Positions 31,347 through 41,537 of a stretch of DNA of 64,000 bases are shown here, piece by piece; position 1 is the first letter of the stretch, and the number at the start of each line of letters is the position of its first letter. Both the position numbers and the translations under genes were made by a program. Where the stretch lies: NCBI GenBank assembly GCA_018830285.1, contig JAHJSB010000063.1, forward strand, positions 124,001-188,000, given 5' to 3'. The notes beneath the pieces are model-generated. The model had not been told where the DNA came from. It did not search any database and saw only the letters and a program-made list of their open reading frames with translations. The DNA comes from Alphaproteobacteria bacterium. GTDB lineage: Bacteria > Pseudomonadota > Alphaproteobacteria > Caulobacterales > Hyphomonadaceae.

Positions 31347-31730
31347 TCAGGCATAGGACAGGACTTCGTATTCGACATTGTCATAGTCGTGGAAATAGAA
31401 GCGGCTGCCCGGATCATAGGTCTGGTGGGAATGGGTGACAAAGCCCGCATCGAGGATGCGGCGCTCGGCGGCGGCAAGATCGTCGACAATCACGCCGACA
31501 TGGTTGAGGCCGCCCTGAACATTGTAGGACACCTGGTCCGGCTCATCCGTTTCACCGGGTGAGTAGAGGGCAATATAGGCCGTGTCGGTGCCGACATGGA
31601 CGGTCTGGCCATTGTTGATCGACGGTCCCTTCCAGCGCACATGCCAGCCGAAGATACGCTCCAGCATGCGGGCGGTGCGATCGACATCGCTGACGGTGAT
31701 ATTGACGTGTTCAAGGGTTGCGGTGGTCAT
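31347..31730 (-). CDS. VOC/glyoxalase-family protein
   Basis: LEHVNITVSDVDRTARMLERIFGWHVRWKG..NHVGVIVDDL..RFYFHDYDNVEYEVLSY. Confidence 0.9.
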   Translation of the reverse strand: MTTATLEHVNITVSDVDRTARMLERIFGWHVRWKGPSINNGQTVHVGTDTAYIALYSPGETDEPDQVSYNVQGGLNHVGVIVDDLAAAERRILDAGFVTHSHQTYDPGSRFYFHDYDNVEYEVLSYA

Positions 31731-31786
31731 GGGTCTGGTCCTTTTTCAGGGGCGGACATTGTCCGCCCGCTTGGTGATGGACCCTC

Positions 31787-31817
31787 TTGATAATTCCTCA
31801 ACCTTAGTTGAGGTCAA
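31787..31817 (-). promoter_or_regulatory. SoxR box within a 19-bp-spacer promoter
   Basis: CCTCAACCTTAGTTGAGG (31796-31813) against SoxR consensus CCTCAAGTTAACTTGAGG; minus-strand TTGACC-N19-TATCAA. Confidence 0.85.
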
Positions 31818-31843
31818 GCAATTTCTTTGCTATGCGGCAGCGC

Positions 31844-32314
31844 ATGAAAACAACAGATCTCATCCCCATCGGGCAGCTGGCATCGCGCACGGGCGTGTCG
31901 GTGTCAGCGATCCGGTTCTACGAGGACAAGGGCCTGATCCGGGCGATCCGCAATGCCGGTGGGCAGCGCCGATTCCTGCGCTCGGACGTGCGGCGCCTGT
32001 CCTTCGTGATGATTGCACAGCAGCTTGGCTTCTCGATCAGCGAGATTGGCGACCTGCTGTCAGGCCTGCCGCAGGAGCGGACGCCGACCAAGGGCGACTG
32101 GTCGAAGATCAGCGCCCAGTTCCGCGAGCGGCTGGATGCGCAGATCGAGACACTGGAACTGATGCGAGACCGGCTGGACGTGTGTATCGGCTGCGGGTGC
32201 CTGTCGCTGTCGAACTGCGCGCTCTACAACCCGGATGACCGGGCCGCGCGGCTCGGGCCCGGCCCGCGCTTCCTTATGGAACGGGACGGGGCGGCGAAGG
32301 CGGCCGAAGCCTAG
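31844..32314 (+). CDS. soxR: Redox-sensitive transcriptional activator SoxR
   Basis: MerR HTH (LIPIGQLASRTGVSVSAIRFYEDKGLI) plus 2Fe-2S motif CIGCGCLSLSNC. Confidence 0.96.
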   Translation: MKTTDLIPIGQLASRTGVSVSAIRFYEDKGLIRAIRNAGGQRRFLRSDVRRLSFVMIAQQLGFSISEIGDLLSGLPQERTPTKGDWSKISAQFRERLDAQIETLELMRDRLDVCIGCGCLSLSNCALYNPDDRAARLGPGPRFLMERDGAAKAAEA

Positions 32315-32559
32315 CCCCGGCCCTTGCGCTTGTTGCAGACGGCGTGGGCAAGCTGGAGGTTGGTCTCATCATCCGGTCCGCCGCGCGCGAGTGCGTGGAT
32401 ATGATCGAATGTCGGCCGCTGCTTTTTCCAGACCGTGGCATGGCCGACCGTGAACCGTGTGGACGGCATGGGCTTGCCGCACAGGGCGCAATTGCCGCCC
32501 TGCGCCTGCCAGAGGCGCTGGAACAATTTAGTGGCAGGTGGCGCGAATTCCTGGCTCAC
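32311..32559 (-). CDS. HNH endonuclease domain protein
   Basis: CALCGKPM...[34 protein letters not shown] start overlapping the folD stop by 4 nt. Confidence 0.8.
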   Translation of the reverse strand: MSQEFAPPATKLFQRLWQAQGGNCALCGKPMPSTRFTVGHATVWKKQRPTFDHIHALARGGPDDETNLQLAHAVCNKRKGRG

Positions 32560-33443
32560 AGGCCGTCCGGCACTGGCCAGCCGCGCCGCGCACAGGCGGC
32601 GAGCACCGTGTTGCGCAGGAGGCAGGCAATGGTCATCGGGCCGACACCGCCCGGCACGGGCGTGATATGGGCGGCGACGGGTTCGCAATCGGCGAAGTCG
32701 GCATCGCCGACGAGACGCGTCTTGCCTTCACCCTTTTCGGGGGCCGGCACGCGGTTGATGCCGACATCCACGATCGTGGCGCCGGGCTTGACCCAGCCGG
32801 CCTTGACCATGTTCGGACGCCCGACGGCGGGCACGAGAATGTCCGCTGTCCGGCAGACAGCCGGCAGGTCGGCGGTGCGGCTGTGGGCGATGGTGACGGT
32901 GCAGTTCTCGGCGAGGAAGAGGAGCGCGGCCGGTTTGCCGACGAGAATCGAGCGGCCGATCACGACAACATGCTTGCCGGAGAGATCGTCGCCCAGCGCG
33001 CTTTTCGCGAGGATGACGCAGCCGACCGGCGTGCAGGAGCGCAGGCCCGGCTTGCCGAGCACGAGGCGGCCGGCGGACACTTCCGTGAGGCCGTCGACAT
33101 CCTTGTCCGGGTCGATGCACTCGATGGCGCGGTGCTCGTCGAGGCCCTTGGGCAAGGGCAGCTGCAGCAGGATGCCGTCGATGCTGGCGTCGGCATTGAG
33201 GCGGGCGATCAGGTCTTCGATCTCGGCCTGCGTGGCCGTGGCGGGCAGCTGGTGATGGACCGAGACCATGCCTGCCTCTTCTGTCAGGCGGACCTTGGAG
33301 CGGACATAGACCTGGCTGGCGGGGTCTTCACCGACAAGCACAACCGCAAGAGAAGGCTGGCCCGGCAAGGCCGCGACTGCGACAGCGACCTTCGCCCGCA
33401 CCTCTGCGGCCACACTCGTTCCGTCGATCCGTTTCGCACTCAT
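32556..33443 (-). CDS. folD: Methylenetetrahydrofolate dehydrogenase/cyclohydrolase
   Basis: [70 protein letters not shown]. Confidence 0.97.
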   Translation of the reverse strand: MSAKRIDGTSVAAEVRAKVAVAVAALPGQPSLAVVLVGEDPASQVYVRSKVRLTEEAGMVSVHHQLPATATQAEIEDLIARLNADASIDGILLQLPLPKGLDEHRAIECIDPDKDVDGLTEVSAGRLVLGKPGLRSCTPVGCVILAKSALGDDLSGKHVVVIGRSILVGKPAALLFLAENCTVTIAHSRTADLPAVCRTADILVPAVGRPNMVKAGWVKPGATIVDVGINRVPAPEKGEGKTRLVGDADFADCEPVAAHITPVPGGVGPMTIACLLRNTVLAACARRGWPVPDGL

Positions 33444-33721
33444 TCCCGCATCATCCCTGCCAAGACGCCCGCCAAATCCGACGGTCCGTCAATTTCAAGG
33501 CCTTTTAACCGGTTCTTGCCGCCCGTCACCACCCTGACGGCAGACTTTGGTATGCCGAGATGCTTTGCGATGAGTTTTTCGACCGCTGCATTGGCCTTGC
33601 CATCTTCCGGCACAGCGCGAACGCGCACTTTCAGGTAGCGGCGCCCGGCGGCATCCGTTTCGGGGCCTTCAATCCGGTCGGCCGATGCGTTCGGCTGCAC
33701 GCGGACCGTGAGCCGGTGCAT
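33440..33721 (-). CDS. DUF167/YggU family protein
   Basis: [16 protein letters not shown]...[44 protein letters not shown]. Confidence 0.93.
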   Translation of the reverse strand: MHRLTVRVQPNASADRIEGPETDAAGRRYLKVRVRAVPEDGKANAAVEKLIAKHLGIPKSAVRVVTGGKNRLKGLEIDGPSDLAGVLAGMMRE

Positions 33722-33725
33722 GCCG

Positions 33726-34019
33726 TTAGAATGGCGCGATCGTGTAGCCGTAGCGGACGATCAGGCGCTGCAGGAAGAAAATGAGGAGGAGCACGGCCAT
33801 CGGCGTCAGGTCGAGTCCGCCGAGGGGCGGAATGATCCGGCGGATCGGCGCATAGACCGGCTCGGTGACGCGTTCGAGGCCACCCCAGATGCTGCGCACG
33901 GTCGGGTTCTGGATGGACAGGACCTTGAAGGCCACCAGCCAGGACATTACGGCCTGCACGATGATGATCCAGGTAGCGATGTTCAGGAGAAACAGGATGA
34001 CGTCCAGTATCGCGCGCAT
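33726..34019 (-). CDS. YggT family membrane protein
   Basis: WIIIVQAVMSWLVAF...LERVTEPVYAPIRRIIPPLGGLDLTPMAVLLLIFFLQRL. Confidence 0.93.
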   Translation of the reverse strand: MRAILDVILFLLNIATWIIIVQAVMSWLVAFKVLSIQNPTVRSIWGGLERVTEPVYAPIRRIIPPLGGLDLTPMAVLLLIFFLQRLIVRYGYTIAPF

Positions 34020-34176
34020 TGAAAACTCTCCGGAAACAAGGTGACTACAAAGTGTCACTTAGGATGTGTTGGCAAGGGGATGCAAGGTCAGCGCTGTCGC
34101 TTTACCCTGCGACATGGTTTGCATCAGGCCAGTGCCGGATTAGCTCTGGAGGATGCCATGGGGAGGGCGCACGGGC

Positions 34177-35418
34177 ATGACAGAGATTGAAACACCCCTT
34201 CGCCCACTGACCCGCCTGCAACAGAGCATGATCGCACTGGCCATGGTCGCCATGGGCGCCGGCATGACGATCAATTTCGTTGTCGTGGCGCCGCTGGCCC
34301 GCAAGGCCGGGCTTACCGAAATCCAGGTGGCGGGCATCCTGACGCTTTCGACCGTTATCTACACGATCATGATCCCGATCTGGGGCCGGATCGCGGACCG
34401 GGTGGGCCGCAAGCGCGTGATGGTCTTTTCACTGTTCGCCATGGGCCTGACCAACATGGCCTTCCTGTTCGCATTGAGCGCTGCGCTGGCCGGCGTCGTG
34501 ACGGGGATGACGACGTTCTTCTTGCTCGTCTTCGTCAGGGTATGGTTCGGCCTGCTTTCGCCGGGCCTGCAGCCTGCCTCGATGGCCGCGATGACGGACG
34601 CGACGACGACAATGACCCGCGCAGGCGGGCTTGGCATGCTGGGCGCGGCGATGAGTGTCGGCTCGATCCTCGGCCCGGCCGGCGCGGCGGTGCTGGCCCC
34701 GTTTGGCGCGCTGGTGCCACTCTGGGGCACGATCATCCTCAACCTCGTCGTCGGTGTCATCCTGGCGTTCGTCCTGCCGCGCAGCCGCGACCGGGTGCGC
34801 GAGAGCCACCGGCCGAAACCGCTCGCCTTCACCGATGCCCGCGTGCGGCCGCACCTGATGTTCCTGTTCATTTATTTCGTGGCCATCGGGATGATCCAGC
34901 AGACCGTTGGCTGGTTCATTGAAGACCGCTACGAATTCGTCGACACGGCCGCGCGTACGGCCGGTGAAATGGCGGTCCTCTTCACCGGCATCATCTTCTC
35001 CTGCCTCGCCTTCTCGATGATCGTCGTGCAATTCGGCTATATCACGCCCCGCAAGCCCGATCCGCGCCGTATCCTGCCCATCGGGCTCGGCCTTGTGACC
35101 ATCGGCTATGTCTGCGCTGACACGTTCCAACCCTTCTGGGCGATGTGCCTGAGCTTCCTTGTCGTGGGTGTCGGCGCCGCGCTGGCCGTGCCATCCGCCA
35201 ACGCGCTCGGCAGCCTGTCGGTTTCACGCGAGGAACAGGGCTCGGCCGCTGCGCTTCTGGCAGCGGCACCGCCTGCAGGGTTCATCTTCGGGCCGCTGAT
35301 CGGCGCCACGCTGTATTCGATCATGCCAAGCCTGCCGCTCGTGGCATCCGCAAGCGTTGTCGGCATACTGGCCGTCTACGCCTTCGTCGTCACGGCGCGC
35401 CGCCCGATCAGCCCATGA
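34177..35418 (+). CDS. MFS transporter
   Basis: About 12 TM segments; IWGRIADRVGRKRVMVFSL loop motif. Confidence 0.9.
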   Translation: MTEIETPLRPLTRLQQSMIALAMVAMGAGMTINFVVVAPLARKAGLTEIQVAGILTLSTVIYTIMIPIWGRIADRVGRKRVMVFSLFAMGLTNMAFLFALSAALAGVVTGMTTFFLLVFVRVWFGLLSPGLQPASMAAMTDATTTMTRAGGLGMLGAAMSVGSILGPAGAAVLAPFGALVPLWGTIILNLVVGVILAFVLPRSRDRVRESHRPKPLAFTDARVRPHLMFLFIYFVAIGMIQQTVGWFIEDRYEFVDTAARTAGEMAVLFTGIIFSCLAFSMIVVQFGYITPRKPDPRRILPIGLGLVTIGYVCADTFQPFWAMCLSFLVVGVGAALAVPSANALGSLSVSREEQGSAAALLAAAPPAGFIFGPLIGATLYSIMPSLPLVASASVVGILAVYAFVVTARRPISP

Positions 35419-35779
35419 TGAAGGCGTTGAGCTTGTTGCCGTCCGGATCGCGGAAATAGGCGGCATAGAAACCGCTATCGCCGCGCGGCCCGGGCGGGCC
35501 TTCATCCGTGCCGCCATGCGCCATGGCGATCTTGTAGAGGCGGTGGACCTGGTCCTCGTCCTTCGCCTGCAAGGCCACCATCGTGCCGTTGCCGACTGTC
35601 GCCGGCTGGCCGTCAAAAGGCAGCGTTGCAGCGATTCCGGCCGGGCCGTCCGGCGTACCCCAGGCGATGAACGTGTCGAATTCCATCATCCGCGGCGTGC
35701 CCATTTCAGCGGCAATCGCATCGTAGAATTCGGCGGCACGGGCGAGGTCGCTCACCCCTAAAGTTACGTATCCAATCAT
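35408..35779 (-). CDS. VOC/glyoxalase-family protein
   Basis: MIGYVTLGVSDLARAAEFYDAIAAEMG...SGFYAAYFRDPDGNKLNAFIM. Confidence 0.9.
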   Translation of the reverse strand: MIGYVTLGVSDLARAAEFYDAIAAEMGTPRMMEFDTFIAWGTPDGPAGIAATLPFDGQPATVGNGTMVALQAKDEDQVHRLYKIAMAHGGTDEGPPGPRGDSGFYAAYFRDPDGNKLNAFIMG

Positions 35780-35838
35780 GTCCTTCTCCCCAGTTGAGGA
35801 AAAGAACATATCATGAACACATATTTTAGAGCAAGTCC

Positions 35839-36612
35839 CTATTGGGCGGATATGCCTCCGTCGACCAAGAGTTCGGCGCCGGTCACCAGCTTGCTCTCGT
35901 CGGAGGCAAGGTAGAGCACCGCATAGGCGATATCGTCTGGCTCGCCGACCTTGCCGAGCGGGATCTGGCGGCCGAGCTTGGCGAGCGCCTTCTCCTCGCC
36001 GAACATTTCCTTGGTGCGGTCGAGGATCGGCGTGTTGATGAAGACGGGGTGGACCGAGTTGGAGCGGATCTGGCCGCCGGTCTTGGCGCAATGCAGGGCG
36101 ATAGATTTCGACAGGTGGCGCACCGCAGCCTTGGCCGTGTTGTAGGCGACATAATTGCCGCTCGCGATGATGCCGGCGATCGACGAGATATTGACGATCG
36201 ATCCGAGGCCATGCTCGCGCATCAGGGGGATCGCATACTTGCAGCCGAGGAAGATGGAATCGACGTCGACCGTCTGGACCTTCTTGAACATGTCATAGGT
36301 CTCGTCCTCGACCGAGCCGAGCGAGCCGATGCCGGCATTGTTGACGAGCACGTTGAGCCCGCCCATCGCCGCATGCGCGGCTTTCAGCACGTCCTGCCAC
36401 TGGGCCTCGTCTGTGACGTCGTGCTGGAAGGCGAAGGCCGTGCCGGCGCCATGCGCGGCATTGATCTCGGCGGCGACCTTTTCGGCGCCTGCGCCGTTCA
36501 CATCCGTCAGCGTGACCTTGGCGCCTTCCTTGGCGAGCATCTTGCCGATCGCTTCACCGAGGCCCTGTGCGCCGCCGGTGACAAGTGCCATTTTTCCCTG
36601 AACCCTGCCCAT
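35839..36612 (-). CDS. SDR family oxidoreductase
   Basis: ALVTGGAQGLGEAIGKMLAKEGA; LVNNAGIGS; YVAYNTAKAAVRHLSKS. Confidence 0.95.
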   Translation of the reverse strand: MGRVQGKMALVTGGAQGLGEAIGKMLAKEGAKVTLTDVNGAGAEKVAAEINAAHGAGTAFAFQHDVTDEAQWQDVLKAAHAAMGGLNVLVNNAGIGSLGSVEDETYDMFKKVQTVDVDSIFLGCKYAIPLMREHGLGSIVNISSIAGIIASGNYVAYNTAKAAVRHLSKSIALHCAKTGGQIRSNSVHPVFINTPILDRTKEMFGEEKALAKLGRQIPLGKVGEPDDIAYAVLYLASDESKLVTGAELLVDGGISAQ

Positions 36613-36662
36613 ACCTGTTTCCTCTCAACTTTTTTCTGTGGCCTTCTCCCTAGCAGGCGAAA

Positions 36663-37313
36663 GTGATGGGGGCCAAACCCATTCTTTCCGGAATCCGCTT
36701 GATGCCCGAGCCATTCGGAGTGATCCTGCCAGACATGACACAGGGCGCCGATCCTGATCGGGCAGAAGCCCATTTTCACTTGTTCGATACGGCCATTGGT
36801 CCGTGCGGCCTGGCGTGGAATTCCGCTGGCCTCGTCCAGGTGCAGCTGCCCGAGGCCAGCGAGGCGGCCACCGAGACACGGCTCGGCCGGGGCGCCTCGG
36901 CGAGATGGTCCGACACGCTGCCCCGGTGGATCCAGAATTGCGCGGGGCGCATGCGCGCCTATTTCGACGGCGAGGCCATCGACTTTTCCGATGTCGCCCT
37001 CGACATGGGCCGGGCGAGTGCCTTCAACGCAAAGGTCTATACCGCCCTGCGCAAGGTCGGCTGGGGGCAGACGACCACATATGGCGCACTGGCGAGGACG
37101 CTTGGCGACCCGCACGCCGCGCGGGCCATTGGCGCCGCGATGGGCAAGAATCCCTGGCCTCTGATCGTGCCCTGCCACCGGGTGCTGGCCGCGTCTGGAA
37201 AGATCGGCGGATTCTCGGCCTATGGCGGGCGGGCGACCAAGCGGCACATGCTGCAGCTGGAACGCGCCGATGCCGACGGGGCGGCGCCGATGTTGCCGGG
37301 CCTGTTCGACTGA
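36663..37313 (+). CDS. ogt: Methylated-DNA--protein-cysteine S-methyltransferase
   Basis: AARAIGAAMGKNPWPLIVPCHRVLAASGKIGGFSAYGG (PCHRV active site). Confidence 0.95.
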   Translation: MMGAKPILSGIRLMPEPFGVILPDMTQGADPDRAEAHFHLFDTAIGPCGLAWNSAGLVQVQLPEASEAATETRLGRGASARWSDTLPRWIQNCAGRMRAYFDGEAIDFSDVALDMGRASAFNAKVYTALRKVGWGQTTTYGALARTLGDPHAARAIGAAMGKNPWPLIVPCHRVLAASGKIGGFSAYGGRATKRHMLQLERADADGAAPMLPGLFD

Positions 37314-37315
37314 CT

Positions 37316-38008
37316 TCAATCCTTGCCGTGCATTTCCCGCCGTTGCGCTTCCCAGTTGCGGCGCAGCGTGGTGATGCGTTCCGGAAAACGGCCCAGTGCT
37401 TCGGCCCGGCGGACACGGTCGGTCCGGAAGTGGCGGAAATCCTGGCGCAATTCGCACCATGCTCCGATCAGTCGGACCTGATCCCAATAGGCGAGCAGGA
37501 AGGGCCAGATGACGCGGCGGGTGACATTGCCCGTCTCGTCGGCATAGTCGATAGCCATTTTCGTCTGCCTACGGATTGACATGCGAACCAGCGCGACGTC
37601 GAAATTGTCTTTCGGACGCTGGCGGTAGCTGACCGGCACGAGGCCCGAGTCGACAATCACCGGCTGCAGTTCGCGCGGCACGGCAACCGTGAGCTTGGCG
37701 ATCAGGTCGCGCGCGCCGCGCGACAAGGCCTCATCCCCGCGCGCGGCGACCCATTGCGCACCAAGGACGGCGGCCTCCAGTTCGTCCGCCGTCAGCATCA
37801 GCGGCGGCATGTCGTAGCCGTCTTCCAGCACATAGCCGGTGCCCGCCTCACCCCGGATCGGGACGCGTTGGGCGATCAGCTCGGCCATGTCGCGATAGAG
37901 CGTGCGCAGTGAGACTTCCAATTCTTCGGCCAACGCCCGTCCGGTCACCGGCGCGCGGTGGCGGCGCAGGACCTGGATGATCTGGAACAGGCGTTCGGTG
38001 CGTCTCAT
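37316..38008 (-). CDS. YafY-like HTH + WYL domain transcriptional regulator
   Basis: MRRTERLFQIIQVLRRHRAPVTGRALAEELEVSLRTLYRDM; WPFLLAYWDQVRLIGAWCELRQDFRHFR. Confidence 0.93.
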   Translation of the reverse strand: MRRTERLFQIIQVLRRHRAPVTGRALAEELEVSLRTLYRDMAELIAQRVPIRGEAGTGYVLEDGYDMPPLMLTADELEAAVLGAQWVAARGDEALSRGARDLIAKLTVAVPRELQPVIVDSGLVPVSYRQRPKDNFDVALVRMSIRRQTKMAIDYADETGNVTRRVIWPFLLAYWDQVRLIGAWCELRQDFRHFRTDRVRRAEALGRFPERITTLRRNWEAQRREMHGKD

Positions 38009-38091
38009 GATTTTTTGATCCTACTGCCACGCTGCTGACAGCATGCCTCACGTATCAAGCCCTTACCGCAACCACGATATGGAGACTGACA

Positions 38092-38817
38092 ATGATAACG
38101 CTTTACGGATGGGGGCCCATGTTCGACTGCCCGTCGCCCAGCAATTATGTGATGAAATCGGACATCCAGCTGCAGATGCTGGGCCTCGACTTCGATCGCG
38201 CCATCGCCGACCTCGACTCGGTGTCCAAGCACAAGGCCCCCTATGTGACGGACGGGGACCTGCTGGTCCAGGACAGCAACTTCATCCGGGCCCATTTCGA
38301 ACAGAAGCTCGGGCGGTCGCTCGCCTCCGGTCTCAGCGACGAGGACAGCGTGACCAGCTGGGCGCTTGAACGCATGGCCGAGGATCACCTTGCCACCATC
38401 ATGGCGATGGAGCGCTGGCTGAAGGACGGAAATTTCTTCAAGGGGCCTGCCCTGTTCTTTAGCGACGTGCCGGACGAGGCCCGCGAAAATATCATGCAGG
38501 AGGTTCGCGACGGGATCGCCGCGAGCCAGTTTGCCCGCGGCATGGGCCGGCATTCCGAAGCCGAGCGCATGCATCTAGCGGCGTGGGACCTGCAGGCCAT
38601 CGCCATCCAGCTGGCAGGCCAGGACTATTTGTTCGGCGATACGCCGACGGTGGCAGATGCCAGCGTGTCGGCCGTGCTGATCTCCTGTGCGACCGAATAT
38701 TTCGACACGCCGCTGACGGGCCTCGTGCGCGGGCACACGAACCTGGTCGGATACATGGACCGGATGAAAGACCGCTATTTCGCGAAGAATCGCTGGCCCG
38801 TTCGGGAAATGGCCTGA
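38092..38817 (+). CDS. Glutathione S-transferase family protein
   Basis: ITLYGWGPMFDCPSPS.., DGDLLVQDSNFI, YLFGDTPTVADASVSA. Confidence 0.85.
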   Translation: MITLYGWGPMFDCPSPSNYVMKSDIQLQMLGLDFDRAIADLDSVSKHKAPYVTDGDLLVQDSNFIRAHFEQKLGRSLASGLSDEDSVTSWALERMAEDHLATIMAMERWLKDGNFFKGPALFFSDVPDEARENIMQEVRDGIAASQFARGMGRHSEAERMHLAAWDLQAIAIQLAGQDYLFGDTPTVADASVSAVLISCATEYFDTPLTGLVRGHTNLVGYMDRMKDRYFAKNRWPVREMA

Positions 38818-38935
38818 GCACAGCATCCAGCAGGGGGGACGCCGGAGCCTCCTCCCTGCGTTTGCGCCCGCGATCGATCAAATTCGCAATATCCTGTTCA
38901 GCCGGCATATACCGCCGCTGTGTTAACCCTGTCGG

Positions 38936-39583
38936 ATGCTCCGCAAGCTCATTGCCTCGCTGATCGCCCTCTATGCCATCGCCTTCGCGTTTGGCGCGCT
39001 GTCGGCTGTGCGCTGGCCGTCGATCATGATGCTGGTCAGCTGGATGGTGCGGGACGATATCGCGAGCGGCCTTGATGCCGTTGACTGGCGGGCGCTCGGC
39101 ATCGCCTATGGCGCGCCCTACCTGCTTGCCGCGCTGTGTTTCTATTGCTCAGCCGTGCTGATTTCCGGCCGCCGCGGCGGCGGTGTGCTCTGGTATGTCA
39201 TGGGCCTCTGCGCCGGATTCCCGACGGTCTATCTTGTCAGTTTCGAAAATGGCTGGTGGCAGGACCCGAGCATCGCTGAAGGCGCCGTGGCCGGCGCCGC
39301 CATCGGCGCTGTCCTGTTGCTGAGCGCCGTCTATGAACTTCGCAAACGGGCGCCGGTCCGCTTGGCGCGACCCGAGGCTGTTGCCCCGGCCGCTGCCGCG
39401 CCCGAGCCTGTTCCCGCCACCCCCTTGCCCGAGCCTGCTGTCGCCATCATCCGCCCCCGCGCCACTCCGCCGAAACCCGTGTTCGTGCCTGCGGCCATTG
39501 CGCGCCAGCGTGCGAGTTTCGCCGCGCATGGCCGCCGCATGAACGCAAAACGCAATGAGACACGCAGCATCCGCCTGTTCTGA
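38936..39583 (+). CDS. Hypothetical membrane protein with Pro/Ala-rich C-terminus
   Basis: Four predicted TMs then PEAVAPAAAAPEPVPATPLPEP tail. Confidence 0.7.
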   Translation: MLRKLIASLIALYAIAFAFGALSAVRWPSIMMLVSWMVRDDIASGLDAVDWRALGIAYGAPYLLAALCFYCSAVLISGRRGGGVLWYVMGLCAGFPTVYLVSFENGWWQDPSIAEGAVAGAAIGAVLLLSAVYELRKRAPVRLARPEAVAPAAAAPEPVPATPLPEPAVAIIRPRATPPKPVFVPAAIARQRASFAAHGRRMNAKRNETRSIRLF

Positions 39584-39648
39584 TTAGTGATTGCTGATAC
39601 TCTCGCTTCGGCCTAGCTTTAGGCAGAGGCCATGGGAGGCACGTCCAA

Positions 39649-40020
39649 ATGAATGCAAGAATGTTCGCCGCCGCCGCGCTGACGGTGCTGTCTGCCTGGC
39701 TATTGTGGCAGGGCCTGTCGGCCGTGATCATGATCACCGGCCGGGGCAGTCCGCTGGGCGACGCCCTGCTGCAACCCCCGACCAGCCTGATTCGGATCCT
39801 CGGCGCGTCGATCATCCTGATTGGCGCCCTCCTCGCCCTGGCGCAGCGCGCGGGCGGCGCACTGCTCGCTGCTGTCGGTACAGTCCTGTTCCTGCTGCTG
39901 CCGGTCCTGATGGCCGCATCCGGCGCGGATTCGGCCATGTGGATGGACGAGGCGATTTTCTCGGCGCTCCTGATCGCCCTCACGATTGCTCTTTTTGTGA
40001 TCAAGCGGCGGAAAGCCTGA
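39649..40020 (+). CDS. Hypothetical membrane protein
   Basis: Four hydrophobic segments; full ORF. Confidence 0.7.
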   Translation: MNARMFAAAALTVLSAWLLWQGLSAVIMITGRGSPLGDALLQPPTSLIRILGASIILIGALLALAQRAGGALLAAVGTVLFLLLPVLMAASGADSAMWMDEAIFSALLIALTIALFVIKRRKA

Positions 40021-40112
40021 AAGCGCATCAGCCGCCGCATTGATTTCGCACCCAAAATGCCTAGGTTGCAGGCACTCGCCCTAGAGGCTCCTTCAGCAAG
40101 GCAGAAAATCCC

Positions 40113-41519
40113 ATGTCAGAGACCTATGATGTCGTCATTATCGGTGGCGGCCCCGGCGGCTACAATTGCGCCATTCGCGCCGGTCAACTCGGCCTCAAGA
40201 CCGCCTGTATCGAGATGCACAGCAAGCTGGGCGGCACCTGCCTGAACGTCGGCTGCATCCCGTCCAAGGCCCTGCTGCATGCATCGCAGATGTATGCGTC
40301 GGCGCAGAACGACTTTGCCGGCATGGGCATCAAGGTCGGCAAGCTGGAACTCGACCTGCCAACGATGATGGCCCAGAAGGAAGAGGCCGTGGACGGCCTG
40401 ACCAAAGGCGTCGAATTCCTGCTCAAGAAGAACAAGGTCGATCGCATCCACGGCAAGGGCACGATTGTCGGCAAGGGCAAGGTGGAAGTCACCGGCGCTG
40501 ACGGCAAGAAAACCCTTCTGGAAACAAAGAATATCGTGATTGCCACGGGCTCTGAGCCGACCAACCTGCCCGGCATCGAGATCGACGAAGAGCGTGTTGT
40601 CACCAATACGGGCGCATTGTCACTGACCTCCGTGCCGAAGCGGCTGGTGCTGATCGGTGCTGGCGTGATTGGGCTCGAGATGGGCTCGGTCTGGGCGCGC
40701 CTCGGTTCCGAAGTGACGGTGGTTGAATATCTCGACCGCATCCTGCCGCCTGCTGACGCGGAAGTGGCGAAGGAAGCCCAGAAGGCGTTCAAGAAACAAG
40801 GCCTCGACTTCCGCCTTGGCATGAAAGTCACCGGCGTCGAAAAACTGAAAAGCAAGCTGAAGCTCAGCATGGAGCCTGCCAAGGGCGGCGACAGCGAGAC
40901 GATCGATGCCGATGTCGTGATCGTTGCTGTCGGACGGCGCCCGTATACGGAAGGCCTCGGCCTCGAGAGCATTGGCGTCAGCCCCGACAAGCGCGGCGTG
41001 ATCCAGCCCGTAGAAGGCCAGTTCAAAGTGGCGGACGGTGTCTGGGCCGTGGGCGACTGCATCCCCGGACCGATGCTGGCGCACAAGGCCGAGGATGACG
41101 GCAGCGCCGTCGCCGAGCTGATCGCCGGCAAGGCCGGTCATGTCGATTACAATCTCGTGCCGAGCGTTGTTTACACCAATCCGGAAATCGCCTGGGTCGG
41201 CAAGAACGAAGAAGAACTGAAGGCTGCTGGCGTCGACTATGTCAAAGGCAAGTTCCCCTTCATGGCCAATTCGCGCGCGCGCACCAATCACGAGACCGCT
41301 GGCTTCGTGAAGATCCTTGCCGAGAAAGGCACTGACAGGATTCTGGGCGCGCATATGATCGGCGTCGGCGTGGGTGAATTGATTGCCGAAATCTGCGTCG
41401 CGATGGAATTCGGCGCCGCGTCTGAAGACGTTGCCCGCACCAGCCATGCCCACCCGACACTCTCCGAAGCCGTCCGTCAGGCAGCGATGGGTGTCGAAGG
41501 CTGGACGATGCAGATGTAG
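40113..41519 (+). CDS. lpdA: Dihydrolipoyl dehydrogenase
   Basis: GGGPGGYNCAIRAGQLGLKTACIE, GGTCLNVGCIPSKALLH, GAGVIGLEMGSVWARLG, TSHAHPTLSEAVRQAA. Confidence 0.97.
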   Translation: MSETYDVVIIGGGPGGYNCAIRAGQLGLKTACIEMHSKLGGTCLNVGCIPSKALLHASQMYASAQNDFAGMGIKVGKLELDLPTMMAQKEEAVDGLTKGVEFLLKKNKVDRIHGKGTIVGKGKVEVTGADGKKTLLETKNIVIATGSEPTNLPGIEIDEERVVTNTGALSLTSVPKRLVLIGAGVIGLEMGSVWARLGSEVTVVEYLDRILPPADAEVAKEAQKAFKKQGLDFRLGMKVTGVEKLKSKLKLSMEPAKGGDSETIDADVVIVAVGRRPYTEGLGLESIGVSPDKRGVIQPVEGQFKVADGVWAVGDCIPGPMLAHKAEDDGSAVAELIAGKAGHVDYNLVPSVVYTNPEIAWVGKNEEELKAAGVDYVKGKFPFMANSRARTNHETAGFVKILAEKGTDRILGAHMIGVGVGELIAEICVAMEFGAASEDVARTSHAHPTLSEAVRQAAMGVEGWTMQM

Positions 41520-41537
41520 TCGGACTATGCTCCCGGC

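Noticed and set aside
38020-38045. Possible WYL/YafY operator (TGCTGACAGCA) between yafY-like and GST genes
   Set aside because: Only a short palindrome; consensus for this regulator not certain enough to call.
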